From positions 1 to 22,942 of the forward strand of contig CAAGKF010000269.1 in the NCBI GenBank assembly GCA_900770345.1: 22,942 nt of DNA, written 5' to 3'. This document shows, in pieces, positions 1-6,815 of the stretch. Origin of the DNA: Lachnospiraceae bacterium. Its GTDB lineage: Bacteria; Bacillota; Clostridia; Lachnospirales; Lachnospiraceae. Every line of letters starts with the position of its first letter. The stretch's first letter is position 1. The notes under the pieces are model-generated. The model worked only from the letters and a program-made list of their open reading frames with translations. It had not been told where the DNA came from and ran no database searches. A program made the translations under genes and the position numbers.

Positions 1-215
1 TATGATACCAGGGTCAAAAGGTTGGAAATCCGATGCAAGCTTGCTTGCAGGAGGATTTCTGACCTTGGGACCCGCCAAAAACATGAATAAGAAGCCATTT
101 TTCGAAGAAAAATGAGCGGATTATGAATGTTTTTGAGGATTGCGGGAGTACGTAGTACGGAGCAATCCGGTATCAGAAGGGGCAAAATACCTTTTGACCC
201 CAACATCTTATGATA
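1..215. repeat. Structured inverted-repeat element (MITE-like or structured RNA repeat; left edge possibly cut)
   Basis: The stretch is bounded by inverted arms: GGGTCAAAAGGT at 11-22 is matched by ACCTTTTGACCC at 189-200, with weaker similarity continuing outward to 1 and 215. Between the arms there are several hairpins in a row. Positions 18-31 pair with 53-66 (12 of 14), with TGCAAGC/GCTTGCA nested inside. CAAAAACAT (77-85) pairs with a later ATGTTTTTG and encloses CATTTTTC/GAAAAATG. GGATTGC pairs with GCAATCC around GTAC-GTA-GTAC. This packing of hairpins between inverted ends is typical of small non-autonomous mobile elements or structured intergenic repeats. No transposase or convincing protein gene lies inside. 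Copy number elsewhere in the genome cannot be judged from here, so element status is inferred. The left boundary may lie outside the window. Confidence 0.5.
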
Positions 216-360
216 AGAGTATATACTATTTGCGCGCCCTATCCAATAAAGGTTTTCTTAATAATTCTGAATATCCCATTAAGCTTTTTACATATATCAG
301 AGAAGCAGATGTGAAAGCTGCAGACAGCAGCACAGACTGACGGCATGCCCGTCATACCGC

Positions 361-391
361 AAAAGGACCGGTGCTCACGGAACACCGGCCC
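361..391 (-). terminator. Probable intrinsic terminator of eda
   Basis: Read on the minus strand, a 9-bp stem (391-383 with 373-365, one G-U pair) with a 9-nt loop is followed by TTTT. It lies about 65 bases past the stop of the KDPG aldolase gene. The U-run is short, so termination may be partial. Confidence 0.6.
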
Positions 392-455
392 TTCTGATAT
401 GAAATAAATCTGTTGTAACCGTCAGAGACGGGACTGCTTTGCGTTCGGGATCTGA

Positions 456-1106
456 TTAAGCTCTTGCTGCTGCAACTGCTGCTACGAACTCCTGAGCCTT
501 AGCGGTAACTGCTGCGAAGTCACCGGTCTTAGCGCCCTTGGTCAGGCTGCTGCCTGTACCAACTGCATATGCGCCGGCCTTGATCCACTTGTCAACGTTG
601 TCAACATCAACGCCGCCGGATGGCATGAACTCACCCTGAGGAAGAGGTCCCTTGAAGGAGCTGATAGCTGCCGGTCCGACAATATTGCCTGGGAAGATCT
701 TGATGATATCGCATCCTGCTTCCATAGCTGTAATAGCCTCGGTTGGAGTTAAAACGCCTGGCAGCATCGGTACTCTGTAACGATTGCAGAGCTTGATGGT
801 CTCAACATTCAGACCCGGGCTTACGATGTAGTTAGCGCCGGCCAGAATGCAGGCTCTTGCGGTCTCAGGATCCAGAACGGTGCCTGCACCGATAACGATC
901 TTCTCATTATCTTTATACTTATCTGCCATCAGCTTGATGAAGCCAACAGGATCTCCATCATCCATGGTCATGGTCAGCTCGATGAAGTTGATTCCGCCAG
1001 CGATGATAGCGTCAACAACCTTCTCGCCCTGCTCATAGTTCTTTGCACGAACTACGGCAACCAGACAGTCTTCTTTCATTCTTGCTAAAACTTTTTCTTT
1101 TTTCAT
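456..1106 (-). CDS. eda: KDPG/KHG aldolase (2-dehydro-3-deoxy-phosphogluconate aldolase)
   Basis: A class I aldolase of 216 residues that cleaves 2-keto-3-deoxy-6-phosphogluconate to pyruvate and glyceraldehyde-3-phosphate, the last step of hexuronate catabolism. The family signatures are visible in order: IELT with Glu43, GAGTV (73-77), SPG (96-98), the PGVLTPTE segment (116-123), and KIFPG with the Schiff-base Lys136, then the SGG phosphate-binding segment (163-165). The position held by an active-site Arg in E. coli Eda is Thr here, which I recall as normal for the branch that includes the Thermotoga enzyme. The start was placed at the MKKEK methionine because AGGAG lies just upstream of it; an in-frame start ten codons earlier would run through that site. 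It has its own promoter and an IclR-type palindrome. The alanine-rich C-terminus is unremarkable. Confidence 0.92.
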   Translation of the reverse strand: MKKEKVLARMKEDCLVAVVRAKNYEQGEKVVDAIIAGGINFIELTMTMDDGDPVGFIKLMADKYKDNEKIVIGAGTVLDPETARACILAGANYIVSPGLNVETIKLCNRYRVPMLPGVLTPTEAITAMEAGCDIIKIFPGNIVGPAAISSFKGPLPQGEFMPSGGVDVDNVDKWIKAGAYAVGTGSSLTKGAKTGDFAAVTAKAQEFVAAVAAARA

Positions 1107-1128
1107 CTTTCTTCTCCTTCTTTCATAT

Positions 1129-1144
1129 ATTCGCATATACGAAT
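1129..1144. promoter_or_regulatory. Predicted IclR-family operator at eda
   Basis: ATTCGCATATACGAAT has 5-bp inverted arms (ATTCG/CGAAT). A near-identical 16-bp sequence precedes the adjacent iclR gene. The site lies about 25-40 bases downstream of the inferred eda transcription start and just upstream of the ribosome binding site, consistent with repression by road-block. The assignment to the neighbouring IclR protein is inference. Confidence 0.6.
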
Positions 1145-1174
1145 CACCTTCATATTTGCGATTTTTATATTTAA

Positions 1175-1203
1175 ATTTTAATCTTTCCCATGTGATTTGT
1201 CAA
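1175..1203 (-). promoter_or_regulatory. Sigma-A promoter of eda
   Basis: On the minus strand, TTGACA (1203-1198) is separated by 17 bases from TAAAAT (1180-1175). It lies in the gap just after the iclR stop, so eda can be transcribed independently of iclR. Confidence 0.7.
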
Positions 1204-1212
1204 CAGCAAAAT

Positions 1213-1974
1213 TCAGAACGTCCCCAGGAAACCGAGAAGTCTGGAGACCTCAACTGCCTTTTTGTGAGCCAGCCTGCCCAGTGCGTCATAATCCTCCGCC
1301 GGTTTATACAGACTGGAAACGCTGAGCGCACCGATCACATTGCCGTCCTGATCAAAGATGGGAGCTCCCACACATTCCATATGCTCTTCCAGCTCTCTGG
1401 CATCCAGCGCATAGCCTCTCATCTTCACCTGCTCCAGCTCCTGTTCAAAGGCCTCTCTGCTTAACAACGTCCGGTCCGTGTGCTTTTCAAAAATCACACG
1501 ATCCAGCACCTCTGCCCGCTCTTTCTCTTTTGTATAAGCCATAATGGCTTTTCCCAGAGAGGTGCAGTAAACCGGGTTCTTCGTTCCTACCGTAGCGGTA
1601 GTAATAATGGGATTCTCCGGCTCATACTTGCGGATATATACGATCTCATCGTCTGAGCGGATCCCGAAAAATACGGTTTTGCCAACCTCCCTGGCGAAGG
1701 CCTTCAACACAGGATCAACAGTTCCGATAAAATCCAGATTGTTTGTATAATTGATACCGACTCTGTAAGCCGTAAGGCCGATACTGTAACGCTGTTTCTG
1801 CCCCCTGGCCACATGGATCATGCCGGTCTGCACCAAAGTAGTGACAATATCATAGGCGCTGGTCTTGGGAAGCTCCAGCTTCTCACAGATCTCATCCAGA
1901 GTAATTCCGTCCGGCTTCCTGGAAACCAGCTTTAATATATCCACGGTCCGCAGCGTGGTTCTGTTCAGCTTCAT
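1213..1974 (-). CDS. IclR-family transcriptional regulator (KdgR-like)
   Basis: A 253-residue protein with the IclR layout. An N-terminal winged helix-turn-helix (about residues 8-60) has the recognition segment LELPKTSAYDIVTTLVQTG. A C-terminal ligand-binding GAF-like domain contains the family-typical stretches TSLGKAIMAY and CVGAPIFDQDGNVIGALSVSS. IclR proteins in sugar-acid loci (KdgR type) usually repress and are released by 2-keto-3-deoxygluconate or related intermediates; the ligand here is inferred from neighbours only. GGAGG sits 5-6 bases before the ATG. It lies between uxaA and eda on the same strand but has its own promoter. Near-identical ATTCG palindromes at its own promoter and at eda suggest autoregulation plus control of eda. 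Confidence 0.9.
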   Translation of the reverse strand: MKLNRTTLRTVDILKLVSRKPDGITLDEICEKLELPKTSAYDIVTTLVQTGMIHVARGQKQRYSIGLTAYRVGINYTNNLDFIGTVDPVLKAFAREVGKTVFFGIRSDDEIVYIRKYEPENPIITTATVGTKNPVYCTSLGKAIMAYTKEKERAEVLDRVIFEKHTDRTLLSREAFEQELEQVKMRGYALDARELEEHMECVGAPIFDQDGNVIGALSVSSLYKPAEDYDALGRLAHKKAVEVSRLLGFLGTF

Positions 1975-1993
1975 GAATACCTCCGTGTTTCAA

Positions 1994-2009
1994 ATTCGTA
2001 TATACGATT
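1994..2009. promoter_or_regulatory. Predicted IclR-family operator at iclR
   Basis: ATTCGTATATACGATT matches the eda site at 1129-1144 in 14 of 16 positions and is nearly palindromic. It starts a few bases downstream of the inferred iclR transcription start, fitting autorepression. Confidence 0.6.
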
Positions 2010-2020
2010 CTTTAATCAGA

Positions 2021-2049
2021 AGTATACCGCAGCCCGGACCATGATGCAA
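2021..2049 (-). promoter_or_regulatory. Sigma-A promoter of iclR
   Basis: On the minus strand, TTGCAT (2049-2044), a 17-base spacer and TATACT (2026-2021). The inferred start is near 2014, directly in front of the ATTCG palindrome. Confidence 0.65.
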
Positions 2050-2063
2050 TACCAAAACAGAAG

Positions 2064-2082
2064 AAAATCCTGACTGTCAGGA
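2064..2082 (-). terminator. Probable intrinsic terminator of uxaA
   Basis: Six bases past the uxaA stop, minus-strand TCCTGA/TCAGGA (loop CAG) is followed by TTTTCTTCTGTTTT. The stem is short, so some read-through into iclR is possible. Confidence 0.55.
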
Positions 2083-2087
2083 CCTCC

Positions 2088-3569
2088 TTACAGGGTTACA
2101 CCCTGCTTGAAGATCGCCATATCATGGAAACCGGCTTCCTCCGACTTCACCTTGCGGCCGGAAGCAACCTCCAGTACATAGTTCAGCAGCTCCTGTGCCA
2201 GCTCTTCCTTGCTCTTATCCTCTACCATACGTCCGGCATTGAAATCGATCCAGTTATCCTTATGGCCTGCCAGTTTGGAGTTGCTGGAAATCTTGACCGT
2301 CGGAACAGGTGACGCAAAAGGTGTTCCTCTTCCTGTGGTGAACAGCACCATGTGAGCGCCGGATACAGCCAGTGCGGTGGAGGCAACCAGGTCATTGCCG
2401 GGTGCGCTCAGCAGGTTCAGGCCTTTTACCTTAACCGGCTCCGCATACTCCAGAACGCCCTTTACAAGAGAGCTGCCGGATTTCTGAGTACAGCCTAAGG
2501 ACTTGTCCTCCAGCGTACTGATCCCGCCCTTCTTATTGCCCGGTGAAGGATTCTCGTAAATCGTCTGATTGTGGCTTGTAAAATAATTCTTAAAATTATT
2601 GATCAGAGCTACCGTCTTGTCGAACAGCTCCGGTGTTGCGCAGCGGTTCATAAGAAGAGTCTCAGCGCCGAACATCTCCGGCACCTCCGTAAGGATCGTA
2701 GTGCCGCCCTTGCTCACCAGCAGATCAGAGAAAGCACCCACTACCGGGTTTGCAGTGATGCCGGAAAGTCCGTCAGAACCGCCGCACTTCATACCGATAA
2801 TCAGCTCACTGGCATCGATCTTTTCACGTGAGAAGGCGCCTGCGTAAGCAGCCAGCTCCTCCAGAAGGGCCATGGCTGTATCCTGCTCATTCTCCACATC
2901 CTGACACTGCAGGAATTTCACGCGCTGCTCATCATACTCTCCGATGTAATCCATCAGAACAGGAATATTGCTGTTCTCACAGCCCAGTCCCAGAACCAGC
3001 ACACCGCCGGCGTTGGGATGGTGGATCATATCGGCAAGTACCTTTCTGGTATTCTCCTGGTCATCTCCCATCTGGGAACATCCATAGGGATGAGGGAATG
3101 CGATCACATCCTCCACGTTGCCGCCTACAAACTTCTGAGCCTTCTTTTCCAGCGCTCTGGCAATGGAATTCACACAGCCTACGGTAGGAATGATCCAGAT
3201 CTCATTGCGGATGCCTACTTTTCCGTCCGCTCTGCGGTATCCTTCAAAATAAGCATGCTCGGAGGGCTCCACATCTTTTCCGGCCGGAGCATAGTCATAG
3301 GTAAGAACATCTCCCAGGGCCGTTTTCACATTGTGAACATGCACCCACTGACCTGTTTTGATATCCTCCTTTGCAAAACCGATACGGAAGCCGTACTTAA
3401 CAACCTCTTCCCCGCAGCCGATGGGCTTAAGGGCAAACTTGTGTCCCTGTGGAATATCCTCAATAAGAGCAACATCCACTCCCGCTACATTCAGAGTCTC
3501 ACCTTTTGTGATGGGGCGCAGTGCAACGGCAACGTTATCATTCTGGTTAATCTTGACAATGTCCTGCAT
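2088..3569 (-). CDS. uxaA: Altronate dehydratase (UxaA, full length)
   Basis: A 493-residue enzyme, about the length of E. coli UxaA. It dehydrates D-altronate to 2-keto-3-deoxygluconate in the galacturonate branch of hexuronate catabolism. The N-terminal ~90 residues form the SAF domain (ITKGETLNVAGVDVALIEDIPQGHKFAL). The C-terminal D-galactarate/altronate dehydratase domain follows, with the typical segments GYRRADGKVGIRNEIWIIPTVGCVN, FPHPYGCSQMGDD, LGLGCENSNIP, MKCGGSDGLSGITANP and TTGRGTPFASPVPTVKISSN. The only sensible start is the ATG at 3569, preceded by AGGAG at a rather long distance. It is divergent from lacI, with a leader of about 120 bases, a LacI-type palindrome over its promoter start, and an inverted repeat in the leader. 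A galactarate dehydratase role is possible but less likely given UxaC nearby. Confidence 0.92.
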   Translation of the reverse strand: MQDIVKINQNDNVAVALRPITKGETLNVAGVDVALIEDIPQGHKFALKPIGCGEEVVKYGFRIGFAKEDIKTGQWVHVHNVKTALGDVLTYDYAPAGKDVEPSEHAYFEGYRRADGKVGIRNEIWIIPTVGCVNSIARALEKKAQKFVGGNVEDVIAFPHPYGCSQMGDDQENTRKVLADMIHHPNAGGVLVLGLGCENSNIPVLMDYIGEYDEQRVKFLQCQDVENEQDTAMALLEELAAYAGAFSREKIDASELIIGMKCGGSDGLSGITANPVVGAFSDLLVSKGGTTILTEVPEMFGAETLLMNRCATPELFDKTVALINNFKNYFTSHNQTIYENPSPGNKKGGISTLEDKSLGCTQKSGSSLVKGVLEYAEPVKVKGLNLLSAPGNDLVASTALAVSGAHMVLFTTGRGTPFASPVPTVKISSNSKLAGHKDNWIDFNAGRMVEDKSKEELAQELLNYVLEVASGRKVKSEEAGFHDMAIFKQGVTL

Positions 3570-3623
3570 GGTCTTCTCTTTCTCCTATTCCTTTGATTTC
3601 CTGATGATCCAGGAGGCATGATC

Positions 3624-3675
3624 CCGGTATTTTTTACTGTATAAATGCCACTTTTCAGGCGTATATACATACCGG
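3624..3675 (-). promoter_or_regulatory. Inverted repeat in the uxaA leader
   Basis: CCGGTAT (3624-3630) and ATACCGG (3669-3675) form perfect 7-bp arms around 38 bases in the transcribed uxaA leader. The interior includes CGTATATAC (3660-3668), which equals the core of the ATTCG-N6-CGAAT sites at eda and iclR. It could be a weak third IclR-type site, an RNA hairpin, or both. Confidence 0.35.
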
Positions 3676-3680
3676 AATTA

Positions 3681-3694
3681 TGTAAGTGCTTACA
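3681..3694. promoter_or_regulatory. LacI-type operator O1 at the uxaA promoter
   Basis: TGTAAGTGCTTACA consists of perfect 6-bp arms around TG. It covers the inferred uxaA transcription start (about 3691). Its twin lies 103 bases away at lacI. It differs from the CcpA cre consensus at one core base. Confidence 0.65.
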
Positions 3695-3697
3695 ATT

Positions 3698-3726
3698 ATT
3701 CTACTCATTTTCCTGGAATAAGTCAA
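3698..3726 (-). promoter_or_regulatory. Sigma-A promoter of uxaA
   Basis: On the minus strand, TTGACT (3726-3721), a 17-base spacer and TAGAAT (3703-3698). The start falls inside the palindrome at 3681-3694. Confidence 0.7.
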
Positions 3727-3744
3727 TAAAAAAATAGAAAACTA

Positions 3745-3773
3745 TTGCATTATTTATCGGGAATATGTATAAT
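3745..3773 (+). promoter_or_regulatory. Sigma-A promoter of lacI-uxaC
   Basis: TTGCAT (3745-3750), a 17-base spacer and TATAAT (3768-3773), giving a start near 3780. It is back to back with the uxaA promoter and immediately followed by the palindrome at 3784-3797. Confidence 0.75.
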
Positions 3774-3783
3774 ATTCTTAGCT

Positions 3784-3797
3784 TGTAAGCGCTTACA
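3784..3797. promoter_or_regulatory. LacI-type operator O2 at the lacI promoter
   Basis: TGTAAGCGCTTACA is a perfect 14-bp palindrome a few bases downstream of the inferred lacI start, so binding should block both lacI and uxaC. It also fits the CcpA catabolite-repression consensus TGWAANCGNTNWCA exactly, so CcpA is an alternative or additional binder. Confidence 0.65.
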
Positions 3798-3815
3798 GAA
3801 TGTGAGGTCGATTAT

Positions 3816-4817
3816 ATGAATATCTATGATGTCTCCGAACACGCGGGGGTATCCATCGCCACAGTTTCCCGGGTTTTGAACGGCAACCCCAATGTCAGTG
3901 AAAAGACCAGAGAACGTGTGCTCAGGGTGATGGATGAACTGGGATACACTCCCAATGTGTTCGCCAGAGGACTGGGACTGGACACCATGCAGACTATCGG
4001 AATCATGTGTTCCGACTCATCTGACCCCTACCTGGCTAATGCCATTTTTTATCTGGAACGTGGTCTGCGAAGCCACAATTACGATGCGATCCTCTGCTGC
4101 ACCGGCTATGATCTGGATGCCAAGCAGAAGTACTTTGACCTTCTGCGCTCCAAACGGGTGGATGCCATCATCCTGGCCGGTTCCAAATTTGTGGAGATGA
4201 GAGCCAAAGACAACACCTATATCCTGGAGGCCGCGGCTCATATGCCCATCATGCTTGTAAACGGCTATCTGGAGGGAGATAATATCTACAGCACCGTATG
4301 CGATGACCGCGCCGCCGTATCTCAGGCTACCAGCCTGCTGATCGAATCCGGACACAAAAAGATCCTGTATCTGTACACAAGCTTTTCCTACAGCGGTATC
4401 AACAAGATGGACGGGTACAAAGATGCCCTGAAGGCACACGGGCTGACGCCTGAAGAGGGGATGATCCGCCAGTGTCCCAAGAATATGGAGACAGCCAGAG
4501 AGTTGCTTCTGTCGCTGCACCGCCAGGGACTTGTCTTTGATGCGGTGGTTACCTCCGATGATTCTCTGGCAGTAGGAGCAGTGAAATATGCCCATGCTTT
4601 GAATATTTCCATTCCCGATGAGCTGAGCATCATCGGCTACAACAATTCTCTCCTGTCCCGGTGCACGGATCCGGAGATCACATCGGTGGACAGCAAGGTG
4701 GAAGCGCTGTGTACCACAACCATCAACACGCTTATGGGAGTTTTCAGCGGTGTAAACGTGCCCAGCCGGACCACGATCGCCTCTGACTTAATAAAAAGGA
4801 AAACCACAAATTTTTAA
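3816..4817 (+). CDS. LacI-family transcriptional regulator
   Basis: A 333-residue LacI/GalR-type regulator. Residues 1-55 hold the DNA-binding domain: helix-turn-helix IYDVSEHAGVSIATVSRVLN, then the hinge-helix region YTPNVFARGL. A periplasmic-binding-protein-like sensor domain follows (TIGIMCSDSSDPYLANAIFYLERGL near its start, VTSDDSLAVGAVKYAHALNISIPDELSIIGYNN near its end). GAGG lies 8 bases before the ATG. It is the first gene of a probable lacI-uxaC operon (24-base gap) and is divergent from uxaA. The two TGTAAG palindromes overlapping the two divergent starts suggest autorepression and repression of both arms of the hexuronate pathway. The effector is not readable from the sequence; a uronate or pathway intermediate is the natural guess. 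Confidence 0.92.
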   Translation: MNIYDVSEHAGVSIATVSRVLNGNPNVSEKTRERVLRVMDELGYTPNVFARGLGLDTMQTIGIMCSDSSDPYLANAIFYLERGLRSHNYDAILCCTGYDLDAKQKYFDLLRSKRVDAIILAGSKFVEMRAKDNTYILEAAAHMPIMLVNGYLEGDNIYSTVCDDRAAVSQATSLLIESGHKKILYLYTSFSYSGINKMDGYKDALKAHGLTPEEGMIRQCPKNMETARELLLSLHRQGLVFDAVVTSDDSLAVGAVKYAHALNISIPDELSIIGYNNSLLSRCTDPEITSVDSKVEALCTTTINTLMGVFSGVNVPSRTTIASDLIKRKTTNF

Positions 4818-4840
4818 TTCATTAAGGAGGACTTTTAGAG

Positions 4841-6256
4841 ATGAAACAGTTTATGGACAAGGATTTCTTATTATCCAGCGATATGGCAAAGACACTGTAT
4901 CACGAGTTCGCGGAGCATACGCCGATTCTTGACTATCACTGCCATATCAATCCGAAGGAAATCTATGAGGACCGTAAGTTTGACAACATTACCCAGGTAT
5001 GGCTGGGCGGCGATCATTACAAATGGCGTCAGATGCGCTCCAACGGCGTAGATGAAAAGTATGTAACCGGCGACGGCACCGACAGAGAGAAATTCCAGGC
5101 ATGGGCTGAGACACTTCCGAAGCTGATCGGCAATCCTCTGTATCACTGGAGCCATCTGGAGCTGAAGAGATATTTCGGCTATGACGGCTATTTAAACGGC
5201 GACACCGCTGAGGAAGTATGGAACCTGTGCAACGCAAAGCTGCAGGAGGATTCCATGACTGTCCGCAACCTGATCAAACAGTCCAACGTTACCCTGATCT
5301 GCACCACCGATGACCCGGTAGACTCTCTGGAGTGGCATAAGAAGATTGCTGAAGATCCCACCTTCGATGTTCAGGTTCTGCCTGCATGGAGACCGGACAA
5401 GGCTATGAACGTTGAGAAGCCAACCTTCGCAGAGTATATCGCACAGCTGTCTGAGGTCAGCGGCATTCAGGTTACTGATCTCGCATCCTTAAAGGAGGCT
5501 CTGAAGAACCGTATGGCATTCTTCGCTTCCATGGGCTGCTGCGTATCCGACCATGCTCTGGAGTATGTAATGTTCGCTCCCGCTTCCGACGAGGAGGTTG
5601 ACGCTATCCTGAAGAAGGGCTTAAAGGGCGAGACTATTACCCGTGCGGAAGAATTAAAGTACAAGACCGCTTTCATGCTGTTCGTTGCGAAAGAATATAC
5701 AAAGATGGGATGGATCATGCAGCTTCATTACGGATGCAAGCGTGACAACAACGCTTATATGTTTGAGCAGCTGGGTCCTGACACCGGCTTCGACTGCATC
5801 AACAACTACGCTCCAAGCGCAGAGATGGCTGACTTCCTGAACGCATTAAGCGCTACCAACGAGATCCCGAAGACCATCATCTACTCCCTGAACCCCAACG
5901 ACAATGCTTCCATCGGCACCATCCTGGGCTGCTTCCAGGAGAAATTCCCGGGCAAGATCCAGCAGGGTTCCGCATGGTGGTTCAATGATCACAAGGTAGG
6001 TATGACCGATCAGATGATCTCCCTGGCCAACTTAGGCTGCCTCGGCAACTTCGTTGGTATGCTGACCGACTCCAGAAGCTTCCTGTCCTACACAAGACAT
6101 GAGTATTTCCGCCGCATCCTCTGCCGTCTGATCGGTGGCTGGGTTGATGACGGAGAATATCCGGCAGATATGAAGGCTCTGGAAGAGATCATCAAAGGCA
6201 TCTGCTACAACAATTCCGTAAAATATTTCGGATTCAAGCTGGATGAAGCAAAATAA
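4841..6256 (+). CDS. uxaC: Uronate isomerase (glucuronate isomerase)
   Basis: A 471-residue member of the amidohydrolase superfamily, matching the usual UxaC length (470 in E. coli). It interconverts D-glucuronate with D-fructuronate and D-galacturonate with D-tagaturonate, the entry step of hexuronate catabolism. The family signature DYHCHINPKEI (31-41) carries the metal-site histidines H33 and H35. Other typical segments are the NPLYHWSHLELKRYFGYD stretch, CTTDDPVDSLEWH, LHYGCKRDNN, and WWFNDHKVGM followed by MLTDSRSFLSYTRHEYFRRILC. AAGGAGG lies 10 bases before the ATG. It is second in the operon after lacI and is followed by a strong terminator. Codon use is more biased than in lacI, as expected for a well-expressed enzyme. 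Confidence 0.96.
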   Translation: MKQFMDKDFLLSSDMAKTLYHEFAEHTPILDYHCHINPKEIYEDRKFDNITQVWLGGDHYKWRQMRSNGVDEKYVTGDGTDREKFQAWAETLPKLIGNPLYHWSHLELKRYFGYDGYLNGDTAEEVWNLCNAKLQEDSMTVRNLIKQSNVTLICTTDDPVDSLEWHKKIAEDPTFDVQVLPAWRPDKAMNVEKPTFAEYIAQLSEVSGIQVTDLASLKEALKNRMAFFASMGCCVSDHALEYVMFAPASDEEVDAILKKGLKGETITRAEELKYKTAFMLFVAKEYTKMGWIMQLHYGCKRDNNAYMFEQLGPDTGFDCINNYAPSAEMADFLNALSATNEIPKTIIYSLNPNDNASIGTILGCFQEKFPGKIQQGSAWWFNDHKVGMTDQMISLANLGCLGNFVGMLTDSRSFLSYTRHEYFRRILCRLIGGWVDDGEYPADMKALEEIIKGICYNNSVKYFGFKLDEAK

Positions 6257-6320
6257 GCTTCGTCTTCCGCAAAGCAGACCCATAGTAAATTAAAATAAGC
6301 GCCGGCGGCGCAAAGCGTAA

Positions 6321-6365
6321 AAATCCCCGGTCCGACAGAAAACCTGCGGACCGGGGATTTTTTCT
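6321..6365. terminator. Bidirectional intrinsic terminator between uxaC and rnpB
   Basis: A 14-bp perfect stem (6321-6334 with 6347-6360) is followed by T-runs on both strands. It can end uxaC transcription on the plus strand and rnpB transcription on the minus strand. A small GCGCC/GGCGC hairpin (6299-6311) precedes it. Confidence 0.9.
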
Positions 6366-6377
6366 TCATAAACAAAT

Positions 6378-6725
6378 GTGAGCAAAACGATAAGCCGGGT
6401 TATGTCGTTGGATGGCCATCTATCTAGGACTGCCGTCACCGGCAGCCTCAAGCAACCTACCCGGAAGCTGACGGGCCGCCATATGCTTCCTGTTTGGTCT
6501 TGCTTCGAGTGGGGTTTACATATGCCCCGCCTGTTACCAGACGGGCGGTAGTCTCTTACACTGCCTTTCCACCCTTACCGCAGAAACTGCGGCGGTACAT
6601 TTCTGTTGCACTGTCCCTGGAGTCGCCTCCGCCAGACGTTATCTGGCACTCTGCCCTGTGAAGCCCGGACTTTCCTCTCCTGCGTCCTCTCGGTATCGCA
6701 GCAGCGGCCACCTGTCTTACTCACG
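6378..6725 (-). ncRNA. rnpB: RNase P RNA (A-type)
   Basis: The minus strand reads as the catalytic RNA of RNase P, which matures tRNA 5' ends. The conserved cores are present in order: GAGGAAAGTCCGGGCT near the 5' end, ACAGTGCAACAGAAA, GGTAAGGGTGGAAAGG and GTAAGAGACTACC, and near the 3' end ACATAACCCGGCTTA. The 5' GTGAG and 3' CTCAC ends pair to close helix P1, which sets the boundaries to within a few bases. The overall layout is the common ancestral (A) type rather than the Bacillus B type. TATGAT at 6743-6738 is a plausible -10 box with no good -35 box. It ends at the bidirectional terminator shared with uxaC. Confidence 0.95.
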
Positions 6726-6815
6726 GTTTTTAAGTTTATCATAAATAACCGCATTTGTCCAGAGATAAACTCCTTCACATCTGTTCGCATCTGTTCCGCG
6801 CAGTGAAGAGCATCC

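Noticed and set aside
140..340. Possible 66-codon plus-strand protein gene
   Set aside because: It opens with TTG inside the structured inverted-repeat element, has no convincing ribosome binding site and no recognisable domain; the reading frame looks accidental.
6738..6770. Full sigma-A promoter for rnpB
   Set aside because: TATGAT is a fair -10 box at the right distance, but no acceptable -35 hexamer lies 16-18 bases upstream, so it is mentioned only under rnpB.
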